64,000 nucleotides of DNA from Nissolia schottii (Eukaryota; Streptophyta; Magnoliopsida; Fabales; Fabaceae), in assembly GCA_003254905.1 (NCBI GenBank), contig QANU01025256.1:186001-250000 (forward strand), in the 5' to 3' direction. The position numbers and the translations under genes are program-made. Every line of letters starts with the position of its first letter. Position 1 is the stretch's first letter. Under the pieces are notes generated by a model. It was not told where the DNA came from and searched no databases. It saw only the letters and a program-made list of their open reading frames with translations. Shown in pieces: positions 45,408 to 57,390 of the stretch.

Positions 45408-45947
45408 GCTCATTGGTTCGGGTCAACTTGATGGCCCGACCAACCCAATCCAACCCAACCCAAATTAATATATTTGGGATGAGTTAGGTCATCGAGTTTA
45501 TTTTGGTAACTTTTGATGAACCAGATCCTAATCAGGTCAAGTATTAGATTTTAAAATTGAACCCACATACCTAATCCTATGACCCAGTTACTTGAACTTT
45601 TATATAAAAAAATTAAAAAAAAAGATTCCTTACTCCCTCCCTCATCACAATCACATTCTAGTATGTTATATCAGATCAATTATGATATCACAATCACGTT
45701 CTAGTATGTTCTAGTGAATAATTTTTTTTAACATAGAAAAAAGTGTATTTTTTGTTATAATTAATTAATGTTAATTTTTTTAAAATAAACACAATATCCG
45801 ACCTAATCCAATCCAATTAGTATCGGATTGGGTTGAGTCGATCTTGAAATATGTTTTAAAAAAAAACTTATCCAACTCAATTGAAGTTCATTTAATCAAG
45901 TTAGATTTTATTTTTCCCTAAACTTAACCTAACGGGCACTATGGGTG
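45408..45947. repeat. Possible non-autonomous TIR element
   Basis: It starts 'ggagtgctcattggttcggg' and ends with the rough inverse 'cctaacgggcactatggg'; the interior repeats 'aacccaatccaacccaaccc' on both strands. The end match is weak. Confidence 0.35.
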
Positions 45948-45972
45948 GATAGATGGTAGTGGTGTTTTAGAC

Positions 45973-46033
45973 CCAATCAGCGGTGCGCACGTGACATGAG
46001 GTGGGATTGCGTGACTCAGCACATACGCACGTG
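45973..46033 (+). promoter_or_regulatory. CCAAT box and two G-box/ABRE-like sites upstream of the exonuclease gene
   Basis: CCAAT at 45973 and CACGTG at 45988-45993 and 46028-46033 (the second as ACGTGTC, an ABRE core) lie in a GC-rich island (about 45965-46100) in otherwise AT-rich DNA. This is about 0.75 kb upstream of the inferred 5' UTR exon, so assignment to that gene is inference. Confidence 0.4.
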
Positions 46034-46793
46034 TCGCGGCCTCGCGAGTGGCAACCGGTGCTTCAGAGGCCCCGCCCCTGTCGCAGCTTCCGTTTCTTCG
46101 CATATCTCTCTCATGGAACCAACATATCCGCTGGAGAAACCAAAAAAGCGCCTATTTTCACTTTCCTTTTCTATTTACCAATTTCCTTTTACGGAAAAGA
46201 TCTGGTGGGCCAACTAACCACTGTACCATAGCCCTTTTCATTTTAAATTTTTTTAATTTATTTATTTAGTTGATGATTATTTATCATTTACTTTCTTCCC
46301 CTCACTTTTTACCCACCTTCGGTCCGATATGTTTATATATATTTTTTTAGAATTTTGTTAGGAAATTGGATTAGAAAAAACATAAATAATAAATTTATAT
46401 AAAACAATATAAATTTTGTATATTTTTAAGGATATTAAATATTTTATCAATTTAAAACTTATTATTTATATTTTCTTAACTAATCCCTTTAACAATTTTT
46501 TTTTACTCAAACAAAAGAGATATAAATATCACGTTAATAGAAAAAAAAAATACGGATATTTGTTTTTATTAACAATAAACACGGATATAAATATGTATAA
46601 TAAATGAATATGATATGATATAAATTAATAATTAAACTGCGTTCCCCAAGAGTCATTCAAATACGTGTGGATTGTGTTCTGCATATGAAATGTATAGCAA
46701 TGCGTTCGAAGACACGCACATTGGGGCCGCAGCTAAATAACCCTACCAACTGCAAATTTGTCAATCAAATTGGTTCCAGCTGCAGTGACTGGG

Positions 46794-47431
46794 GTAAGTT
46801 TCCCTCTTTTCTCTCTCCTTCCATTTTTCTCTCCATTTTCATTTTCGCAAGTCTCTATTATCGGTGGCATGATGTGTTTTACTTGTCACATTCAAAAGGG
46901 TAAAAAGGGAAAGCAAAAGCTAACTCTAGAGAAGGTTTTACATTTTTCTTTTCTGAATTTGTCTCCAAAAAGGGATGGAACATGGTGCTTCTCACAAAAT
47001 CACTGAAATCTAATAAATTCTTATGTCCTCAACGGCTAATCAAACAGTGTAAGTAGGAGCATTGTGTCTGAAATGCCCTTAAGTTTTGATGTGAATATAA
47101 AACCCTTCTGCATAGCTCCCAGAACATCTGAATTTTCAGTTGTAAAATGTGACTGTTAGCAGAGTGAAAATCTGTACGTTGATCTCTGTTTGACTTAACT
47201 TTTTCAACAATTTTTTTTCAGCTTTTATATGCAGCAAGTTTTTCTTTGTCAAATTGCTAGAGTTTCAGTGTCAATTTCGTGTTACTCATCACAGATCAGC
47301 TCCTCATTGTTGTATCATTGTTTTGAATTTCTTATGCTGTTTATTGCTAGAGTGAAGTTGGTGTTGATTGCTTAAGCCTGCAATTTGCCATCCTCAAATA
47401 GCTAGCTAACACATTGTTGCTTCAATTATAG
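46794..47431 (+). other. Inferred 5' UTR intron of the exonuclease gene
   Basis: A strong donor GGG|GTAAGTTT at 46794 and an acceptor ATTATAG at 47431 (or CCAG at 47441) lie just upstream of the ATG at 47444. A leader exon near 46670-46793 is plausible. No transcript evidence is available to me. Confidence 0.45.
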
Positions 47432-47443
47432 TTCTCGCCAGGG

Positions 47444-50400
47444 ATGGGCTCAGAGGAGAATGCTTGCCAAACGTGGACCTTATGTAGGCATGCTTTTTAT
47501 GATTTGCGGCATGTCTCGCCGGTGGTATTTCTGTTCCTGCTGAAAGAATGTTATTATTATGGTACGGTTATCTTCTCTCTGCAATGTTCATTGTTTGCCA
47601 TGTGAAAATGATGATGACTTCTAAGTGTTTGATGAAATGGTTCAATTAACCTTTCTGAATATTTCTCTCTTGAAGTTAACATCATCCATTTAGACAGACA
47701 GACAGTGGCAGTTATTGTATCAAAACTTTAGGCTATGCTACTATGTTTTTATGGTCAACATGTTAAACCTCTGAGTTGTTAAGAGTTTAGAATTCTGAGT
47801 TGAAGTCTTGCCGTCACTACCTGAGAGACTAATTGGCATGTATGATAGCCTCTTTAATACGCCAGTGCCCATGTGTTGCAATTTTTTAGGTTAGAAAATT
47901 GATTTTAAAACCAATTGTCACCTTTCACAAGTCCAGAAACTTTCTGAAAGTGATAAAGATCCCTACACAAGATCAGGGAGATGATCACTTGAAAAGCCTG
48001 TAACTGACAATTCTTTAGATTTCAACAATGTATCAGCTGATACTGCAGTTGTTGATAAAGTTAGTTAGCTGGTTTTTTAATTAGCCAGCAAACCTCCTTA
48101 TAAGCAATCAATAACAAGTTAGCAAAATTCTCTGTTTCAATTATAGTTGTTAGAATCGGTTGGTTCACGATACATATCTCACAAATCAATCTGATTCATC
48201 ATCTCAACCATACAAGAACAGAGGTGAATCGCAAATTGACCTGAATTGCTGAAATCGGTCCAATTCTGTATCAGTGGTATGAATCTGTGATTCATACAAT
48301 ACTGATGTGCGAACGCAAGGAAAGAGGGGCGGGCTACTGAAAAGGGTCCTGAGTTCGAAAATTCTGGCCACACCTTCTCCAAAGCCGTCGCAACTGTCAA
48401 AGTTGCTTGATCTTCCAGAATCTTCAGACCCACTGGAGCTGCCTAAGGATGCCGATGGGATTGCCGCGATGGAGAAGGTGCAGATGGGGAAGGTTGCTAC
48501 TGGTAGTAGCGTGAATGACGTAAGCCACTACAAAACACAGCAACTGCTGCAAGAAAGAAGATGAGAGCATAGCAGCTGGTAGGGCAATGATTGGAACAGC
48601 TAGAGTATAAGACTGCTAAGCAGCCCAAAGAAGAAGCCAATTTGAAACAGAAACATATTTTAAGCAAGATATCCTTCCTTTTTCAGCAGCCCATATCCAT
48701 TTTTCTGTCAGCAGCCCACTCCTTTGTTTGCAAGCCTATTAAAATATGATGGTATTTTGGTATTCATGGATTGATTTGATGTAGTGCTTTACTATTTCTT
48801 CAATTAGATACTGAAATTTAAGTAGTTATTTTCTATTTTAAAAATATTTTCTATATATTTTAGGTATGTAATTTTATTATTTAGGCTTTTATGAATATGC
48901 TTTTGAATCGTATGATAAGAAACGTTTGACAACTATGGTTGCAATTGAAATTGAAGACTATTTATTAGACTTCATGTGGTTCTCTCTCATAAATATACTG
49001 TTTGTTACTCTTCAATGTTGTTTCTCTTCAAATGAAATTATATAGGAACTTGCAAGGCGACAGCAAAGTTCCGAGTGCTTCAACATCAAGTATGTCTTGT
49101 GCTCCAAAATGATCCAAAACCTGGACCAGAAACTTTTATTGTTCAATGCCTATACTTGTCTCCTTTATTTGAAGATAATGGTAATGGATTTACTCATTTG
49201 ATTATATCCGCTCTTCGTCGCTTCCAAAAAAGATCAACTGCTTTGGAAGATTCCTTGGAAGTGAAAGACTTGGCTGCCCATCTGCTCCTTCATATTATTA
49301 GGGGCCAAATCTGTCATGATGATAAGATTGTCATGAAATTACTGGAGGTTTTTGATGTAAAACTATCAAATATTGAGAAAGCACTGTGCCAAATTGAAGA
49401 AAAAGACGGTTTAAGTTGTTGCTCTGCAAAAGAATTTGTTGAGCAGTATATTGTTGAATTGCTAGAATCTCAGTTGTATATGACAGCTGTCACTTTAATG
49501 GAGCATTTCTCTATCAGCCATTATGGCCAATCTTTTATCCTAGATATGATAGAGAGTAATCAATTCAAAGCAGCAGAGAAGTGGGCAACATTTATGGGGA
49601 AGCCAATGCTATCAGTACTTGTTCAGGAGTTCATTGAAAGGAACATGCTAAAGGATGCATATGAGATAATAAAGAAAAATAATCTAAAACAGGATTTTCC
49701 AGATGTATACAAAAAGTGTAAGGAAAGGTAATTGCCTTGTTAACATGTGGTGGATTTTCTCTTTCATTTACTCTTGCTGCTGTCTGATTTGTTCAAAGCA
49801 TATTAAATCCAACTCCAACTCCACCTCCCCTATACCTTTTTTTAAATTCTTATTTACAAGATTGCCTTGTTGATTTGTATTTTGTAGCTCGCTAAAGAAC
49901 TTAGCAGAAAAAGGATTATGGGATGTTGCTGAGGCAAGAATAAACAATGATAGACAGCTTATGGAATATTTGGTTGGTAGTTATCTTCATCTCTTGCATA
50001 GTGACTGTCAATCTATTTGTGTATACTCTGGATTGCTCAAGTCTAAAAAACTGGAGACTGTTAATGAGCAAAGCTTCAGAATTTTTTATACTATTTCCCT
50101 GATAGTCTTCTTGAACTGCATGGTGTTACCATTTTATTAATACTCAAGTGAACTTGAAGTTTGATTTCTTTCTATGTTGATTTTGTTGTTTACAAATAAT
50201 TCTTAGACTAGTTTCTCATTCTCCTTTAGTGGCATGGTGTTTCCCAAGCGATCTTGTTGAACAACCTTCATGTGTGGTGTTTTGCATAGTTGTATGGCTG
50301 TTTTTGTGGAATACTTTGTTTGGTATTTTATATTAGAGTGTGGTGTGTCTTAGAACTTTGGATTGGTCCTTGTTGACTAGTTTTGCTGGCTTTGGGAGGA

Positions 50401-53400
50401 GGAAGGAAGGCAAGTCTTTGTGGCAGTGCAGTCTATGCCATTTGGTGTATTTGGCTGGAGCATAGCTCTTGTATCTTTGATGACAGACATTGAGGTCTTG
50501 TGGGATAGGGTTAGGCAATTGGCTTCTACTTGGTGCAAAGCACATGATCTTTTGATATCTTCTTTTGTTATTATTTTTTTTGTAGTGAAGATCTATTGAT
50601 ATCTTCTTAGGATTTATTCTTCTTGTCTTGTTAATAAAATTCTTCTTCCAGCACTCTAATTTAGTAATTTTACATGAATATCAGTACACAGGTGTCAGAA
50701 TTTTAGCTTGGCTACTAGATACTTCCTGACACTGCTACAATTAGAATTGCTTAGGGTGGATATACTTATTAAAGAAAATCTGTGAAAATCTTCATGCTGA
50801 AGACAGGGAGGTTGAGGAATTCCATTCCTGAGTGGGTGGGCCCATTGTGCCAGTTGGCTTGAACAGTGTAAAGTTCTCAGGAAGCTATGAAGCATGGATA
50901 CAACTTGGGACATGGATATGATACAACATGAACACTGCAATAATGAAAATTCTATAAATTATGGAACACAGCTAGCTACTGTATAACAAAATTCGTATGA
51001 AATTATCATAAGAGACTAATCCTAAACGAGAGTGTAAATTTAAAAAGTTAGTATAAGTCATTGTAAACATAATACATTCCACTTATGAATTTAACTATTA
51101 TGGTATTGCCATTTATATTGGTATATAAATTTGAAAAACTAGAAATGAAAATTTGTAAAATTTTTCTTTGGAGTGCATGAAGTGTCCAATATGGCAACTA
51201 TATTGAAATGTCCGTGCTTAGAGGACTTATTATTAATGCATTGAATGATCAATAAGTATTGTTAATGCATTGAATGGTCAATTGAAAATTGTAACAGATT
51301 TATGCTGAAAAGGTTATGGTGCTTAGGCAAATAGTGAAGTCGTAATACGTGGGTTCTAGATTCTATTGAATTGGAGATGTATAACAGTTGTTATCCTTTT
51401 ATATATGTATATTCTTGTTGATTTTATAGTGCAATAAATGATAGGTTTTTCTTGACATATTCTTATCCCTTATAGCACCAGTTAAATCTCAATTTGTATC
51501 TAATCTCTTACATTTATATGTTCTAGGTTTATTTGGCAATGGAAGCTGGTTACACGGAGAAAGTTGATGAACTGTGTGATCGCTATGCCCTAGACAGGTT
51601 TTTGGATCTCAAAGGTAAGCCATGTCTTGTGAGAAAATTAATAAAGGAAAAAAATATTGCATTCTAATTAACTCAGATTTTGTGTCCATTAAGTTGGTTG
51701 CTTATTCTTCTTTTGCCTCAAATAGTTCCATTTCTTCCAGTCATTTTCCATTTTGTTCCTGTGTGTGTCTGATATTCTTTGTAAATAGCTTGATACTGTT
51801 TGATAGCTTATGTTATTATATTAGCAAATAGGTTATTCCCCTGTTGTAATTATACTATTAGTCCCTTAGTCTAAGGCATTGGATTTGTAAATGGTTCTGA
51901 ACATTCAGGTTGTAATCCTCCCTGTCTATTAGTGCTTTTGTTATCATCTCTCCTGCATCAATGTTATTAATAGTTTGTTTGATCCACTTATTGTTATAAT
52001 GTCATGTAGAGTGTATATTATCTGCAATTTTATTCTAAGATGACAAATGCTAAATCTTTATGTCTTCTAGTACCTGAAACAAGTGTTCAACAAGGGCGTT
52101 ATTTGCATCTTGAGGAACTACTAGTTGAAGACATCATTTGGGTTGATGAAGCTGAAGGTTTGCTTGATGCAACAAGTGAAATTGAGGGTTTTAAAGTCGT
52201 AGGTGTTGATTGTGAATGGAAACCTAATTATGTAAAAGGCAGCAAGCCAAACAAGGTAAATTTAAATGATCTTCTTGATTGATTAATGTTTCTCCATACA
52301 TTTTTCTCTGTTTGTTTGACATTTATGAAATTATGTCCGGAGTTTTAGCCATCCTAGTTCCAAGTAGTGAGATGTTTCTAATCAAAAGATGAACTTGATC
52401 TCTTGATTCTCCTATTGTTCTTTTCCAACTTCAATTTCCATGTTTCAGGTTTCTATCCTGCAAATTGCCTCTGAAAAGAAGGCTTTCATCTTTGATCTGA
52501 TAAGGTTACATAGGGACGTGCCTGATATTTTAGACAACTGTCTAACGCGCATTTTGCTGTCACCGAGAATTCTAAAACTTGGTAAGCAAATGTTTAAATT
52601 CACTAGTCTTGTGATTATTTGAACTTGAATGAGAATGCTGCTGCTATTGGTGGGATTTTATAGGCAGCATCTTTTTATGCTTCATTGTAGATAAACATGC
52701 TCAGTCAGATGCAAATTTTGTGTTGTTTTATAAGTCTGAACTAGTAACCAATTACTGCTCTGCGGCTTATATGTTCAGGATATAATTTCCAATGTGATAT
52801 TAGGCAACTTGCTCAGTCATATGAAGAATTGAAATGTTTCAAGAGCTATGAACTGTTGCTGGACATCCAGAATATTTTTAAAGAACCTCGCGGTGGTTTA
52901 GCCGGCCTTGCAGAGGTATACTGTACAAACGAATGTCCTTTTAGAGTCTCATGTCTCTTAGTACACCTAGTATTTGTGGAGGGATAATGGTCGAGGCACC
53001 TGGTCTGTGTTAGCTTATGTTGACAAAACTCGTGTGTTCAAATCAGAAAATACTGGGAGCTACTTTAAACAAGACTAGACGAAACAGCAATTGGGAACAA
53101 CGACCTTTAACTCCAAGTCAAGTAATTGCTTCCCTTTCTTCTTTGTTATTCCCTAATGCCCTTCATCTTCATAAGACATCAGATCATACAATGAAATGGT
53201 GGGTTTAAGCGTTAGGACCGTGATATTTCTTTATAAATTTTTCCTACTTTGCTCTTACAATGTGGGGAAAGGGGGAGAGATTAAATACGGTACAAGAGTT
53301 TTATTTTTTGTGATGTGATACTGTTTATATGGTTTCTAATGAAACTTCTTATCCATAACGAAGTATACATGACCGGTAAAGATGACTGCATTATATTCTG

Positions 53401-54070
53401 TTTGAACCAAGTAATTCAATAATCTTAACGCGATTCTATATGTGCAGCTAGAATATGCTGCCCTGGATGCTGTTGTACTTGTTCACATATTCCACCATCT
53501 TCCTGGTCAAGGACATGGTAAATTTGAGTGGAAGTCTTAGTGACAATACCCTCTTTCTGCTTGCCAAATTGTCAGCCACAGCACCCACAACATTTCTTTA
53601 TTGCAAATTCTCCTTTTCCATCATTCTGCCATTTTCTTTATTTTGTTAGTAGCTTCATATTATATTAGCCTAGTTATCATTAAAAGCTATGTAAACATTT
53701 ACCATGCATAATAATACCCCCCCTTCTTATCAAATAAACCTTCAAATTTGTTACGCAGCATCAAGTCAAGTTCGTCCCCAAATTTTGGAAAATAGCAAAT
53801 TTGTTCTCGAGGTTAGCATCGGTACATCAAATTTGTCCTTAGCATCAAGTATCTTTGGATAAATTTGATGGACACAATGTCAACCTTAGGGATGAATTTG
53901 CTATTTTTTAAAGTTGGGGACGAATTTGATTGACACTATTAACATTAGGAATGAATTTGAAGGTTTACTTCCTTGTTATCCATATGTGGTTTAACAATCA
54001 CTGTAACTATCATTCAGGTGTCCCACTCACAAAACACCAAGAAATCCAAGAAGAATGTATGAAGAGCTGA
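47444..54070 (+). CDS. Mut-7/Nbr-like DEDDy 3'-5' exonuclease
   Basis: Predicted 541 residues from exons 47444-47561, 49046-49727, 49888-49972, 51527-51614, 52071-52255, 52449-52581, 52779-52915, 53047-53121, 53448-53517 and 54018-54070; phases agree. The N-terminal half (residues about 40-320) is helical and resembles the region before the nuclease domain in animal Mut-7/EXD3/Nibbler proteins, which trim 3' ends of small RNAs; the plant role is unproven. The nuclease domain has motif I VGVDCEW (D371, E373), motif II NFQCD (D437) and motif III YAALD (Y504, D508), a complete DEDDy set. Intron 1 holds a probable Mutator-like insertion and the last intron a MITE. The C-terminus is uncertain: reading on past the exon 9 donor gives KFEWKS then a stop, and another frame of exon 10 gives VSHSQNTKKSKK, both like the family tail I recall, but standard splicing joins neither. 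Confidence 0.88.
48143..48937. mobile_element. Possible Mutator-like non-autonomous element in exonuclease intron 1
   Basis: The ends ATAGTTGTTAGAATCG and TTGACAACTATG are inverted relatives, and the flanks GTTTCAATT (48134-48142) and GTTGCAATT (48938-48946) match at eight of nine positions, which fits a 9 bp Mutator-type target duplication. The interior contains an open plus-strand stretch (48307-48564, rich in KPSQLSKLLDLPESS-like sequence) of unknown origin, possibly a captured fragment. Confidence 0.5.
50000..51526. other. Long intron 3 of the exonuclease gene
   Basis: 1.55 kb intron between the exons ending 49972 and starting 51527. A GC-richer part (50330-50560) looks like a repeat fragment; no coding domain is recognised. 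Confidence 0.5.
53732..53970. mobile_element. Mutator-like MITE in the last exonuclease intron
   Basis: 239 bp with inverted ends AAATAAACCTTCAAATTTGT and GAATTTGAAGGTTTACTT, flanked by CCTTCTTATC and CCTTGTTATC (nine of ten matching). The ends AGTAAACC-TCAAA are shared with the MITE at 10159-10416, so both belong to one family. Confidence 0.75.
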
Positions 54071-54248
54071 AGAGACTGAGATTGAGAACTAGAAGCATTG
54101 ATCCTGAACTTCGGTTGCGTAGATTTTCCTTTTGATTGCATTCAATTGTGATCGGTTGTTAATATTATTAGGAAACATTTCACCAATTAATACGATTATT
54201 GGAAGACGGGCTACATGCTCCTCTGTAGATATGTCACCTCTTGTTTAC

Positions 54249-54846
54249 GGACTCAAATCTCCTGTCCTTGCAACCTGTCCCCAACCCTATTCCCACAATA
54301 AACATGCCACGTGGATTTATTTTTAACTCTAATTAATTTTTATTTTAATTAAAGTTGTCACATCGCTCTCAATCCTAATTCGGCTACAGACTCGTCTGAC
54401 AGTTACCACCCACAACGCCTCCATCGCCACCAACAGGTATATCTTCCCTGCCTCTAACCGAAATTGTCGCTGGCATGGCCTTCACGGCTCACCTCGCTAC
54501 AAGGTTTGCTGGAACTCGGAGACGATGCCGAAGCTGTGGGAGACGCTGTCAAAGCCATGTGAGACGACGTCGAAGCCATCGTTCCAATAGACATTGTAGC
54601 GAGGTGAGCCACGTAGGCCATGCCAGCGGCAATTTTGGTTACAGGCGGGAAAGACGTACCTGTCGACGGCGATGGAGGCGTTGTGGGTGGTGACTGTCAG
54701 AGGAATCTGTAGCCGAATTAGGATTGAGAGCGGGGTGAACGTGAGTGACAGCGTTAATTAAAATAAAAATTAATTAGAGTTAAAAATAAATCCATGTGGC
54801 ATATGTTTATTGCGGGGACAGGGTTGGGGACAGGAGATTTGAGTCC
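54249..54846. repeat. 598 bp near-palindrome (long-TIR or foldback element)
   Basis: The left arm (54249-54504) and the inverse of the right arm (about 54591-54846) align almost throughout with small differences, leaving a loop of roughly 85 bp. It begins GGACTCAAATCTCCTGTCC and ends GACAGGAGATTTGAGTCC. It lies 179 bp after the exonuclease stop codon. The arms are GC-richer than the surroundings. Target duplications are not clear. A transcript across it would form a very long hairpin. Confidence 0.9.
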
Positions 54847-55013
54847 TTCTGTTTGATATACATATTTCTCGTAAGTCTATCATCAAACAATATATAGGTA
54901 TACAACTCGGAACGTAAAAAGGCGAAAAAGTCTCTGATTAATGGTAACATATTCGTAGGATATATTTTTATGATAAAAATCTAACATTTTAAAATGTGTC
55001 AATTGAGCTTAGG

Positions 55014-55560
55014 GATGGGAACATGCCCAATTTGTCTCATTAATTTTTTATCTGATTTGACATGTTAACTTAATTTTTTTAGTCTTGAATTTGTGTATAT
55101 TTTTTTATTATCAAAAATCTGTTGTTTGACCTGTTACTACAACTTTGTTATTATAGCCTATTACATGATTAATAACACAACATTCAATAATAATAATCAA
55201 CCATCTTTTAAGATATAAGTCTGAAACATATAAGACCAATAATATCTAAATACCTTCTAAATATTACCCAAATTATATTAATAAATATAATTGCATAAAA
55301 TATTACAAAAAGTTATATTAGTCTAGTGGTTAAGACATTGGCTTGTTATGATGTTTGTTTCAGTTTGAATCTAAGTGAAGGTAATGTAAATTTAATTTTT
55401 TGGTAAAATCTATATGAACATATTTATAAACAGGTCGACTTGACAAGTCTAATAAACTTTCGTAATATTTTTGGTCTAACCTCTTTATTAAAATACGCTT
55501 TAAAAAAGACCAAAACCTAGGCGAAGTCAGGCCGGAGGCCTGTTCTGCCAGACCCCTAAT
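55014..55560. repeat. Non-autonomous element with a SINE-like insert
   Basis: It starts 'tagggatgggaacatgcccaa' and ends in the rough inverse 'ggcctgttctgccagacccct'. Inside, 55320-55385 on the plus strand has a tRNA-like A box (TAGTCTAGTGGTTAAGA) and a B-box-like AGTTTGAATCT, suggesting a SINE head. Non-coding. Confidence 0.45.
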
Positions 55561-55735
55561 TGATATGCTCTTTTTAGTAGCTGCTAGGTTTTACCTAAAG
55601 GTTAGATAGTGTAAAACCCAGCATAAATAAAAGTACACGACAAAATGTAACACGTTGAGGATCATAAGATCCAAATTCAGACTATTCCCCATTTCTCTCC
55701 CACCTCTCATTCCTCCTTTGCCATAAATAACATCA

Positions 55736-55744
55736 TATATAAAA
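55736..55744 (+). promoter_or_regulatory. TATA box of the DUF3511 gene
   Basis: TATATAAAA lies 161 bp upstream of the start codon, with a CT-rich stretch (55780-55805) between them as expected for a plant leader. Confidence 0.6.
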
Positions 55745-55904
55745 CATACTAGCGTTTCCAAGTCCCTGATTTCAATATCCTCTCTTCCTCTTTCTCTATC
55801 TCTATCCATCTAACCAAATTAAAGATTCATAACAGTTGAGGCAGATACAGGGAGAGAAAGAGAGGAATAAACACATAAAAATAATCACGTCATATATAGA
55901 GATC

Positions 55905-56225
55905 ATGAATGCCCAGCAGCACCGGCGGCAACCTCAGCCATTCTATGATGTGAATGCGAGAACCTTAGGCGACAAGAAGATGTGTGTAGGAAGGAGCCCC
56001 GCGGCCGGTACCTATCCGTCTCCTCCTCTGAGGAGAGAGCGCAAGATAGAGATTGCGAGCAAGTCCCCGCAAGGCGCGTCATGGTGGAAGAACAACGAGG
56101 CCAAGAGAAAGCGCAGAGTGGCCAAGTACAGGCTTTACGATGCCGAAGGCAAGCTTAAGTCTTCTCTGAAGAGAGGGTTCCGAAGCCTCAAGATCACGTG
56201 CATGAAGATCGTCACCAATCTCTAG
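55905..56225 (+). CDS. DUF3511 domain protein
   Basis: Single-exon gene for 106 residues. The C-terminal half carries the DUF3511 signature: WWKNNEAKRKRRVAKYRLYD followed by AEGKLKSSLKRGFRSLK, a very basic segment typical of these short plant proteins (family form WWKNPEMKRKRRVAGYKVY). The function of the family is not established. An in-frame upstream ATG at 55836 would add 23 residues of unrelated, Lys-rich sequence; the start at 55905 (MNAQQHRRQPQPFYD) is chosen because the family begins near here and it lies after the TATA box and CT-rich leader. Codon use is GC-richer than the flanks. No signal peptide or membrane segment is seen. Confidence 0.88.
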   Translation: MNAQQHRRQPQPFYDVNARTLGDKKMCVGRSPAAGTYPSPPLRRERKIEIASKSPQGASWWKNNEAKRKRRVAKYRLYDAEGKLKSSLKRGFRSLKITCMKIVTNL

Positions 56226-56955
56226 CTTAATATATAAATGAGTCGTGTTATTTCAACATGGTTTTTTGAGGTGTTGATGGACACGCGGAACTATTTGCAA
56301 ATTATTGAAGAGTTCATGTACATAATTGGAAAATGAGTGACTATCATCGTAAGTGATCAAATTGTCACAAATTACCCAATTTCAAAGTTACTTATATGTG
56401 AATTAGTTGCTCGTTTGCATATAAATTCCTAGTGTTCGAAGACCCCCATACAACTACGTTAACATTTTTGTAAATAATGCATGGTGTCATCTTCATTTAC
56501 ATGTAATGTATAATCATTTACATGTAATGTATAATTTAGAGATACGCGTAGCTTTCATTGTGGTTTCAATCGTGTAAATGTGCTTATGAGGGAGATTAAT
56601 TATTTGCTTACCCGTGTTATAATTTTTGTCTCATGGAATCAGATTCTTGCTTTGAATGTCTTCTTTTTGTAGCATGTCGTATGGATTGTTTTTCCTTTTT
56701 ATTTTATCTTGCATTATTTCCATTTTGAAAGTATTACCCCTTTGTTTGTTTTTTTTCTTTTATCCTTTAACATGGACATCACATGGGATCATTTGGCCGT
56801 GTTTGTTGACAGCGAATACATGATGTTCCAAAAAAATTTAGGTGCACTTGAAGTAATGACTTTTTTTTCCCTCTATTAGATGTTTCACAAATTAGAATTA
56901 TAGTTCATAATACTAATGCGTGAGATAGCTAATGAAGCAAACAACAAAGAAAAAG
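56226..56955. other. DUF3511 3' flank, no gene seen
   Basis: AT-rich DNA with a short direct repeat 'catttacatgtaatgtataat' near 56494-56537 that could include the 3' UTR. Nothing else recognised. Confidence 0.4.
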
Positions 56956-56959
56956 TTCT

Positions 56960-57390
56960 TACTCACAGGTTTTGGGCCTCTATGATCGTGTCTCGTGCAA
57001 GTTGCATTATGTCTCGTGCAAGACTCGCCTTGTTTGTCATGTCTCGCGTGAGACACTTGAGACTCCTTAAGTCTCCCGCGAGATGCTCTACTCACTCATA
57101 ATTGGCTCTTTTCTTCCATTCCTTACTCCTTTTACTCCCCTTTTTGCACCAATACTCAATTACCTGTGATTTTAACAACTCAAACACAAGATGTTAAACG
57201 CATAAGTTACTCGACAATTAAAAATTATTTAAAAACGGTGCTTAAACTATAGTTTTTCAATTATGCTCATAAAAGGACAATTATACGAATCTTATCAATT
57301 AGCCATCAAAATTGCGAATCTTATCAATTAGCCATCAAAATCACATAATTTTAGGCTGCAATGCTCAATTATGGAGTATAAAAATGTTGG
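56960..57390 (+). repeat. Dispersed repeat, inverse copy of 17.5-17.99 kb
   Basis: It contains TCTCGCGTGAGAC-like words (56985-57085), then 'caactcaaacacaagatgttaaacgcata' variants and 'tcaattatgctcataaaagg', all of which occur in the opposite orientation at 17490-17990. A short stretch 'cgaatcttatcaattagccatcaaaat' is doubled at 57286-57340. Probably part of the same LTR-element family. Confidence 0.75.

Noticed and set aside
48179-48433. 84-codon minus-strand open frame in the exonuclease gene
   Set aside because: It falls in the probable Mutator-like insert and has no recognisable domain; the plus-strand frame over the same DNA looks no worse.
54475-54693. Arg-rich 72-codon open frame
   Set aside because: It lies across the loop and arm of the palindrome; the Arg richness comes from GC-rich arm sequence.
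55836-55904. Upstream ATG extending the DUF3511 protein by 23 residues
   Set aside because: The extension is unlike the family, whose N-terminus begins near the 55905 ATG.
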